Shown: positions 6,115 through 10,630 of the stretch, in pieces
Layout: every line of letters begins with the position of its first letter
Position numbering within the stretch: the stretch's first letter is position 1
From: Hydrogenothermaceae bacterium
Lineage (GTDB): Bacteria; Aquificota; Aquificia; Aquificales; Hydrogenothermaceae
Assembly (NCBI GenBank): GCA_015490675.1
Contig: WFXI01000319.1
Coordinates: 1-10,630, forward strand
DNA: 10,630 nucleotides
Reading direction: 5' to 3'
The notes under the pieces: model-generated
Database searches by the model: none
What the model saw: only the letters and a program-made list of their open reading frames with translations
What the model was told of the DNA's origin: nothing
Program-made: the position numbers and the translations under genes

Positions 6115-6679
6115 CTATTTTCTTATTACAAAAGTTCATAGCTTTATCAACACCATATTTTAACACATTAAGAATACAGCTTGCACTTTCAGAAATGACC
6201 TTTTCTGCAAGTAGTTTTTCATCTTTTGAAAACTCAGACAAAACATAATCTGGTATATCTTCTTTCCTTTTAGGTCTTCCTATTCCAATTTTTAATCTTG
6301 GGAAATTTTCAGTTTTTATATTTTCAATAATTGATTTCATTCCTCTTTGTCCACCACTAGAACCAGATTTTCTAAGACGAATTGTTCCGAGAGGAAGGTC
6401 TAAGTCATCAACAACTACTAAGATTTCCTCTGGTTTTAGATTATACTCTTCAAGAAGATTCTTAACAGCAATACCACTGTTATTCATATAAGTTTGAGGT
6501 TTGACAATAATAAGGTCGTGGTCAGGGCATTCAATTATGTGAGAAAAACAACATTCTTTTTTCTTTTTGGGACATTTTAACAAAGAAGCCACAACATCGG
6601 CTACCATAAAACCGACATTGTGGCGTGTCTTTTCATATTGTTTTCCAGGGTTACCAAGCCCTATTAAAGCTTTAATCAT
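6110..6679 (-). CDS. pth: Peptidyl-tRNA hydrolase
   Basis: This is a 189-residue bacterial Pth, which frees tRNA from peptidyl-tRNAs dropped by stalled ribosomes. GLGNPGKQYEKTRHNVGF at 7-24 holds Asn10 and catalytic His20; PQTYMNNSG at 61-69 holds Asn66; VVDDLDLPLG at 89-98 holds Asp91; SSGGQRGMKSII at 107-118 is the substrate-loop motif. Two oddities appear. The position of E. coli Asn114 is Arg112 here (GGQRG instead of GGHNG). Residues 36-51 carry four cysteines (36, 43, 44, 51) around a KKKK run, where the family usually has a plain basic surface segment. The gene starts nine bases after the rplY stop with no clear ribosome binding site, so reinitiation after L25 is likely. Confidence 0.97.
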   Translation of the reverse strand: MIKALIGLGNPGKQYEKTRHNVGFMVADVVASLLKCPKKKKECCFSHIIECPDHDLIIVKPQTYMNNSGIAVKNLLEEYNLKPEEILVVVDDLDLPLGTIRLRKSGSSGGQRGMKSIIENIKTENFPRLKIGIGRPKRKEDIPDYVLSEFSKDEKLLAEKVISESASCILNVLKYGVDKAMNFCNKKIV

Positions 6680-6688
6680 CTATATAAA

Positions 6689-7288
6689 TTAAGTTGTTTC
6701 TTCTGTAGCTTCTTCCTCTTCAGCTATTTCTTCTTCAACTTCTGGTTCAATTACAACAGCAACAACTTCTTCAGGAGGAGTCATAATTCTAACATCTTCA
6801 GGAGGTGTAATATCTGATACGTGTAAAACATCTCCTATATCTAACTTTGAAACATCAACTTCAATTTTTTCAGGTATTTTTCTAGGAACAGTTCTAACTG
6901 TAATTGTATGAAGGTGTTGTTCAAGCAATCCACCTTTTTCAAGACCAACAGGTTTTCCAACAAGTTCAACAGGAACCTCAACATCAAGTTCAACACCAAA
7001 AGTAACTTCATATAAATCTACATGAATAGGAGTATCTCCTAAATAGTTGTACTGAATATCTTTCAAAATACAAACTCTAGGTTCGTCTTCTCCTTCTATA
7101 TGAAGATTTATAAGGAAGTTTCCATGTGGTCTATCTGCTAAATCTTTCCAGTAGATATATGCATGTGCATTTTCATGTCCTTTTCCATAAATTTCAACAG
7201 GAATATAACCTTTTTTCCTATACTGTTTTACTTCACTTTTTCTTCCAGGAACTCTCTTTAGAGCTTTCCACTCTATTGTCTGTATCAT
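6689..7288 (-). CDS. rplY: 50S ribosomal protein L25, long Ctc/TL5 form
   Basis: This 199-residue protein is the long L25 type. Its N-terminal 5S rRNA-binding domain (about 1-95) includes RKKGYIPVEIYGKG at 24-37 and ILKDIQYNYLGDTPIHVDLYEV at 74-95, and the C-terminal TL5 beta domain (about 96-178) includes VPVELVGKPVGLEKGGLLEQ at 105-124. The last 20 or so residues are almost all Glu with Ala/Thr, an acidic tail common in this form. It binds 5S rRNA in the large subunit. The gene follows prs by 28 bases and precedes pth by nine, the usual prs-rplY-pth order. AGGAGG at 7305-7300 lies 11 bases before the ATG, a slightly long but usable spacing. Confidence 0.97.
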   Translation of the reverse strand: MIQTIEWKALKRVPGRKSEVKQYRKKGYIPVEIYGKGHENAHAYIYWKDLADRPHGNFLINLHIEGEDEPRVCILKDIQYNYLGDTPIHVDLYEVTFGVELDVEVPVELVGKPVGLEKGGLLEQHLHTITVRTVPRKIPEKIEVDVSKLDIGDVLHVSDITPPEDVRIMTPPEEVVAVVIEPEVEEEIAEEEEATEETT

Positions 7289-7316
7289 TTCTTTTGCAGC
7301 CTCCTAATATTTTTCT

Positions 7317-8252
7317 CTATACAAATAATGAGCTAACAGAACTTTCTAAATTAATTCTTCTTATAGCTTCTGCAACAAGAGGAGCTATAGATAAAACTGT
7401 TAACTTTTCAAATTCTTTTCCTTTCACAGGGATTGTATTTGTTACAACAACCTCTTCTATTTGAGAATTTTTTAACCTTTCAACTGCTGGTCCTGAAAAT
7501 ACAGGATGAGTACAAACTGCAATTACAGATTTAGCTCCTTTATCTTTTAGCATATCTGCTGCAGAAGTAATAGTTCCAGCTGTATCTATCATATCATCTA
7601 TTATGATTACATTTTTACCTTCTACATCACCAATAACATCTAAAGTTTCAACTACATTTGGCTCAGGTCTTCTTTTATAAATTATTGCAAGGCCTGCTCC
7701 TAGCTTATTGGCAAGCAGTCTTGCTCTCTCAACTCCTCCAGCATCTGGAGAAGCAACAACAATATCTTCCAAGTTTTTATTTTTTAAATAATCAAGAATA
7801 ACAGGTAGTGCATAAAGATTATCTACAGGGCAATCAAAAAATCCTTGAATTTGGGCTGAATGAAGGTCTACAGTTAAAACCCTATCTGCACCAGCTTTTT
7901 GGATAATATCTGCCATTAATTTTGCAGATATTGGAACTCTAGGTCTATCTTTTCTATCCTGTCTTGCATATGCAAAATAAGGAATAACTGCTGTAATTCT
8001 ATGAGTAGAGCTTCTTTTCAAAGCATCTAAAATTAAAAGGAGTTCCATTATATGGTCATTTATCGGAGGAGTTAAAGGTTGAATAACAAAAACATCTGCT
8101 CCTCTAACATTTTCTTTAATTTGAACTCTTATTTCACCATCACTAAATCTTGATACTAAAGTATCAACTAATGGAGTATGAAGATACTCTGATACTTCTT
8201 TCGCAAATTCTATATTAGCATTACCAGTTATAAGCTTAAGCTCTTTTCCCAA
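7317..8252 (-). CDS. prs: Ribose-phosphate pyrophosphokinase (PRPP synthase)
   Basis: This is a 311-residue class I enzyme making PRPP from ribose 5-phosphate and ATP, for nucleotides, His, Trp and NAD. In the corrected numbering it shows SRFSDGEIRVQI at 34-45, ARQDRKDRPR at 96-105 (ATP-binding loop), DLHSAQIQGFF at 129-139 with His131, SPDAGGVERA at 168-177, Lys193 and Arg195 of the catalytic loop, and the PRPP loop IIIDDMIDTAGT at 216-227. The start is TTG at 8252-8250, seven bases after GGAGG (8264-8260); the protein then begins MGKELKLITGNAN as the family does. The frame stays open 23 codons further to an ATG inside the tRNA gene, but that extension translates tRNA sequence and is not real. 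Confidence 0.97.
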   Translation of the reverse strand: MGKELKLITGNANIEFAKEVSEYLHTPLVDTLVSRFSDGEIRVQIKENVRGADVFVIQPLTPPINDHIMELLLILDALKRSSTHRITAVIPYFAYARQDRKDRPRVPISAKLMADIIQKAGADRVLTVDLHSAQIQGFFDCPVDNLYALPVILDYLKNKNLEDIVVASPDAGGVERARLLANKLGAGLAIIYKRRPEPNVVETLDVIGDVEGKNVIIIDDMIDTAGTITSAADMLKDKGAKSVIAVCTHPVFSGPAVERLKNSQIEEVVVTNTIPVKGKEFEKLTVLSIAPLVAEAIRRINLESSVSSLFV

Positions 8253-8259
8253 ATTATTT

Positions 8260-8264
8260 CCTCC
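8260..8264 (-). promoter_or_regulatory. Ribosome binding site that fixes the TTG start of prs
   Basis: GGAGG on the minus strand stands seven bases before TTG 8252. It lies 24 bases after the tRNA 3' end and has no counterpart before the ATG at 8321, which falls within the tRNA. Confidence 0.85.
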
Positions 8265-8288
8265 GATTTTTAGAAGAAGGAGTTTAAA

Positions 8289-8364
8289 TGGCTGGGGAGG
8301 CAGGACTCGAACCTGCGACACCCGGTTCCAAAGACCGGTGTTCTGCCAGCTGAACTACTCCCCA
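8289..8364 (-). tRNA. tRNA-Gln (anticodon UUG), CCA encoded
   Basis: This 76-base gene folds as a full cloverleaf. The acceptor stem TGGGGAG/CTCCCCA is perfect, the D stem is GTTC/GAAC, and the anticodon stem CCGGT/ACCGG closes loop CTTTGGA, so the anticodon is TTG (reads CAA, Gln). The variable loop has five bases, the T arm is GCAGG-TTCGAGT-CCTGC, the discriminator base is G73, and CCA is encoded. The first pair is U1-A72, a mark of tRNA-Gln that bacteria lacking GlnRS use for Glu-tRNA-Gln transamidation by GatCAB; whether this host does so is inference. It starts seven bases after the ispE stop and ends 36 before the prs start, so it must be cut out of the operon transcript. Confidence 0.97.
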
Positions 8365-8371
8365 ACATTCT

Positions 8372-9196
8372 TTATAAGAAATTGACCTTGTAAAGTTTCC
8401 AGTTTTTAGTTTTACAAATAGCTTCTAGTTTTTCACTTGCAGTGCCTAACGCACAAACACAACTTCCGCTTCCTGTAATAAAGGGTTTATAACCTAAAAA
8501 TTCCAATGTATTTTTTACTTCCTTTATTACAGGAAATTCTCCTTCAGCTATTTTCCCTAGCGTATTCTCGCTGGCATCAATAAGGGATTTAACATCCCTC
8601 AACAGGCTATTTATTATATTTAAATCTTCTGTTTTTGTCAACATATCATAACTAACTTTACTGTATATATCTGCAGTTTTTACTTCTATATCTGGATAAA
8701 TAATAATAAGTTCATTGTTATATTTTTCTTTTGTTTCTTCCAGTATTTCTCCTCTACCTGAAACTTTTACTAATCCTTCTTTGAAAAATAAAGGAACATC
8801 AGAACCTATATAAGAAGCTAGTTTTAGCATATCCTCTTCAGATAAAGGATTATTAAAATATTTATTTAGATATTTAAGAACCGTTGCTACATTTGAACTT
8901 CCCCCACCAAGACCACCCCCTACAGGTATATTTTTCTGAATAAAAATATCAAAATTAGCCTCTAAACCTGTAAAGTCTTCAAAGGCTTTAACAGCTTTAT
9001 AAACAATATTTCCTTCATTTTCTGGAATGTTTGGATTTGATGTTCTAACTCTCAGTTTTATATAAGGTTTAATGTTAATAACATCATACAAAGAAACTTT
9101 ATGAACATATGAAACAATATCATGATATCCATCTGGTCTCTTCCCTGTAATCCACAAGCCTATGTTTACCTTTGCGTAAGATTTTAAACTTTCCAT
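8372..9196 (-). CDS. ispE: 4-diphosphocytidyl-2-C-methyl-D-erythritol kinase
   Basis: This 274-residue GHMP kinase phosphorylates CDP-ME in the non-mevalonate (MEP) route to isoprenoids, in the cytoplasm. It shows SYAKVNIGLWITGKRPDGYH at 6-25 with Lys9 and Asn11, the GHMP ATP loop IPVGGGLGGGSSNVA at 90-104, GSDVPLFF at 131-138 with catalytic Asp133, and the C-terminal TGSGSCVCALG motif. Length is normal for the family. AAGGA at 9210-9206 stands nine bases before the ATG. It is the first gene of the leftward cluster and diverges from carA. The product pathway feeds the kind of prenyl chain that the UbiA-type enzyme at the left edge uses, though the two are far apart and not in one operon. Confidence 0.97.
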   Translation of the reverse strand: MESLKSYAKVNIGLWITGKRPDGYHDIVSYVHKVSLYDVINIKPYIKLRVRTSNPNIPENEGNIVYKAVKAFEDFTGLEANFDIFIQKNIPVGGGLGGGSSNVATVLKYLNKYFNNPLSEEDMLKLASYIGSDVPLFFKEGLVKVSGRGEILEETKEKYNNELIIIYPDIEVKTADIYSKVSYDMLTKTEDLNIINSLLRDVKSLIDASENTLGKIAEGEFPVIKEVKNTLEFLGYKPFITGSGSCVCALGTASEKLEAICKTKNWKLYKVNFL

Positions 9197-9227
9197 AATT
9201 TATAGTCCTTTTTGAGTTTTATTTGGA

Positions 9228-9233
9228 TATAAT
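9228..9233 (+). promoter_or_regulatory. Candidate -10 box of carA
   Basis: TATAAT lies 27 bases before the carA ATG; a start near 9240 would give a leader of about 20 bases. No good -35 hexamer is seen at 16-18 bases upstream. No attenuator or long leader separates it from carA. Confidence 0.4.
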
Positions 9234-9259
9234 ATATAAAATCTTCCTTCAGAGGTAAA
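9231..9259 (-). promoter_or_regulatory. Candidate ispE promoter, overlapping that of carA
   Basis: On the minus strand, TTTACC (9259-9254), a 17-base spacer and TATATT (9236-9231) make a plausible sigma-70-type promoter that would start near 9224, about 28 bases before the ispE ATG. Its -10 box overlaps the carA -10 by three bases, so the two divergent promoters cannot easily be used at once. Confidence 0.4.
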
Positions 9260-9260
9260 T

Positions 9261-10403
9261 ATGGAAAAAGCTATTCTAGCTTTAGAAGATGGTCATTTTT
9301 TCTATGGAAAGGCATTTTCAGGTTTAGACTTAAAAGAAGCAGGTGGCGAAGTTATTTTTAACACCTCAATGACAGGTTATCAGGAAATCTTAACGGATCC
9401 TTCATACAAAGGGCAGATTGTTGTAATGACACCATCTCAAGTAGGAAATTATGGAATAAATTATGAGGACTTAGAAAGTGAAAAAGTCCATGTAAATGCA
9501 TTTGTTGTTAAAGATGTATCTAAAATCTTTTCTAGTTGGAGAGGTAAAAAAACATTAAAAGAATATTTGGATGAGAATAATGTTATAGGGCTGACAGATA
9601 TAGACACAAGAGCTTTAGTTAGAGTATTAAGAGAATACGGTGTTATGAAAGGATATATTGGTATTGGAGATATATCCCCTCAAGAAGCAGTTAAAAAAGC
9701 AAGGTCTATCCCAGATATTTCTCAACTTTCTTTAGTTCCCCAAGTTTCATCAAAAGAAGTATTCGAGTGGACTGAAGGAAGCTGGAATTTAGAAACAGGC
9801 TATAAAAAAATAGAAAACTTCAAATATAAAGTAGCAGTTATAAATTATGGAGTTAAAAGAAATATATTAAGATTGATGGCAGATAGAGGGCTACACTTAA
9901 CTGTTTTCCCACACGACACAAAAGCAGAGGATATAATTTCATTTAATCCAGATGGAATATTCCTATCAAATGGTCCAGGAGACCCTGCAACTTTAGAGTT
10001 TCATATAAAGCAAATAAGAGAACTTTTAAAAACTGACATTCCAATTTTTGGAATATGCTTAGGACACCAGCTTTTAAGCTGGGCTGTTGGAAGTAGAACA
10101 TATAAACTAGAATTTGGACATCACGGAGGAAACCATCCAGTTAAAAATCTAAAAACAGGAAAAGTTGAAATAACAGCACAAAACCACAACTATGCAACAG
10201 ATGAAACAAAACTTCCTTCAAATGTAGAAGTAACTCACATAAACTTAAATGATAATACAATAGAAGGAATTAAACTAACAGATAGACCAGTATTTTCTAT
10301 ACAATATCACCCTGAAAGTTCCCCAGGACCTCACGATTCTCACTATATTTTTGATGAGTTTGTTAAGCTAATTGAGGAAACAAAAAACAATGTCCACATC
10401 TAA
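9261..10403 (+). CDS. carA: Carbamoyl-phosphate synthase small (glutaminase) subunit
   Basis: This 380-residue subunit takes ammonia from glutamine and passes it to CarB to make carbamoyl phosphate for arginine and pyrimidines. The N-terminal CPSase domain covers about 1-130 (NTSMTGYQEILTDPSYKGQI, 34-53; LTDIDTRALVRVLR, 111-124). The class I amidotransferase domain covers about 190-372: SNGPGDP at 236-242, FGICLGHQ at 263-270 with nucleophile Cys266, FGHHGGNHPV at 285-294, QNHNYA at 307-312, and QYHPESSPGPHDS at 348-360 with His350 and Glu352. AGAGGT at 9251-9256 precedes the ATG by four bases. carB is not next; the following gene is a metal transporter, so the large subunit must be encoded elsewhere. 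Confidence 0.98.
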   Translation: MEKAILALEDGHFFYGKAFSGLDLKEAGGEVIFNTSMTGYQEILTDPSYKGQIVVMTPSQVGNYGINYEDLESEKVHVNAFVVKDVSKIFSSWRGKKTLKEYLDENNVIGLTDIDTRALVRVLREYGVMKGYIGIGDISPQEAVKKARSIPDISQLSLVPQVSSKEVFEWTEGSWNLETGYKKIENFKYKVAVINYGVKRNILRLMADRGLHLTVFPHDTKAEDIISFNPDGIFLSNGPGDPATLEFHIKQIRELLKTDIPIFGICLGHQLLSWAVGSRTYKLEFGHHGGNHPVKNLKTGKVEITAQNHNYATDETKLPSNVEVTHINLNDNTIEGIKLTDRPVFSIQYHPESSPGPHDSHYIFDEFVKLIEETKNNVHI

Positions 10404-10630
10404 AGCTTTTCAAAAAGAAAAGGAAAAATGGGCTTTAGGTTCTCTTCTTCTTAATTTTTCTTTGACTGTTTTGAAGTTTATATTTGCTGTTATCACAGGT
10501 AGTTTAGCTTTAATGGCAGAAGCTATTCATTCTCTATCTGACCTTGTTGTTTCTGGAATATCTTTAATTAGTGTGAAAATTTCATCTATAAAGGCTGAAA
10601 ATTTCCCTTATGGACTATACAAAGTAGAAA
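10390..10630 (+). CDS. Cation diffusion facilitator (CDF) transporter, N-terminal 80 residues (cut by window edge)
   Basis: This frame was translated by hand from the ATG at 10390, which lies inside carA in another frame (14-base overlap); GAGGAAA at 10374-10380 serves as ribosome binding site. Residues 15-35 and 38-66 are hydrophobic, matching TM1 and TM2. GSLALMAEAIHSLSD at 37-51 has the CDF TM2 metal-site pair as His47 and Asp51, and NFPYGLYKVE at 71-80 is a variant of the family's HPFGYxRxE motif. The family exports Zn, Fe, Mn or similar divalent metals in exchange for protons. The His-x3-Asp pair fits Zn-type members, but the metal cannot be settled from this fragment. Frame is open to the right edge. 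Confidence 0.9.
   Translation, partial: MSTSKAFQKEKEKWALGSLLLNFSLTVLKFIFAVITGSLALMAEAIHSLSDLVVSGISLISVKISSIKAENFPYGLYKVE

Noticed and set aside
7126..7464. 112-codon open frame on the plus strand across the rplY-prs junction
   Set aside because: It is antisense to two certain genes; its Leu/Ser/Phe-rich product matches nothing and reflects the acidic, AT-rich coding strand opposite.
8289..8364. tRNA-Gln as an integration site for a mobile element
   Set aside because: Both sides are core genes in conserved order, with no integrase and no direct repeat of the tRNA 3' end seen in the window.

Overview
The window is AT-rich and almost wholly coding, with short gaps, start codons overlapping stop codons, strong AGGAGG-type ribosome binding sites, and Lys/Glu/Ile-rich proteins. 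It holds bacterial housekeeping genes only: no transposase, phage gene, CRISPR array or rRNA. The composition, a long Ctc-type L25, a UbiA-family quinone prenyltransferase and a U1-A72 tRNA-Gln suggest a thermophilic Aquificota-type bacterium, perhaps a Sulfurihydrogenibium relative. That placement is inference, not proof.

Layout. (1) Positions 1-1981, minus strand: a three-gene operon read HAD-IIA phosphatase -> membrane-anchored protein of unknown function -> UbiA-family prenyltransferase (cut by the left edge). Both junctions are 4-base ATGA overlaps. (2) Positions 2102-4401, plus strand: a 454-residue protein I do not recognise, joined by another ATGA overlap to ferrochelatase hemH. The 1982-2101 gap is a divergent promoter region. 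(3) Positions 4402-4506: convergent gap with a clear intrinsic terminator for the leftward genes and a weaker hairpin after hemH. (4) Positions 4507-9196, minus strand: a long run transcribed ispE -> tRNA-Gln(UUG) -> prs -> rplY -> pth -> rpsF -> ssb -> rpsR -> rplI. It joins the widespread ispE/tRNA-Gln/prs/rplY/pth neighbourhood to the classic rpsF-ssb-rpsR-rplI ribosomal cluster. A -10 box over the pth stop codon and a hairpin in the rpsF leader suggest that the second half also has its own promoter. (5) Positions 9261-10630, plus strand: carA, diverging from ispE over a 64-base gap, then the first 80 codons of a cation diffusion facilitator transporter whose start lies inside carA.

Together the genes cover translation (S6, S18, L9, L25, Pth, tRNA-Gln), single-stranded DNA binding, PRPP and carbamoyl-phosphate supply for nucleotides and arginine, isoprenoid and quinone synthesis, and haem synthesis. 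Three start sites were corrected from the longest open frame: rpsF begins at an internal ATG, and prs and rpsR begin at TTG. I found no convincing new multi-gene system. The best leads are the unknown gene locked to hemH, the unknown membrane-anchored gene in the UbiA operon, a cysteine cluster in Pth, and the possible regulatory leader of rpsF.
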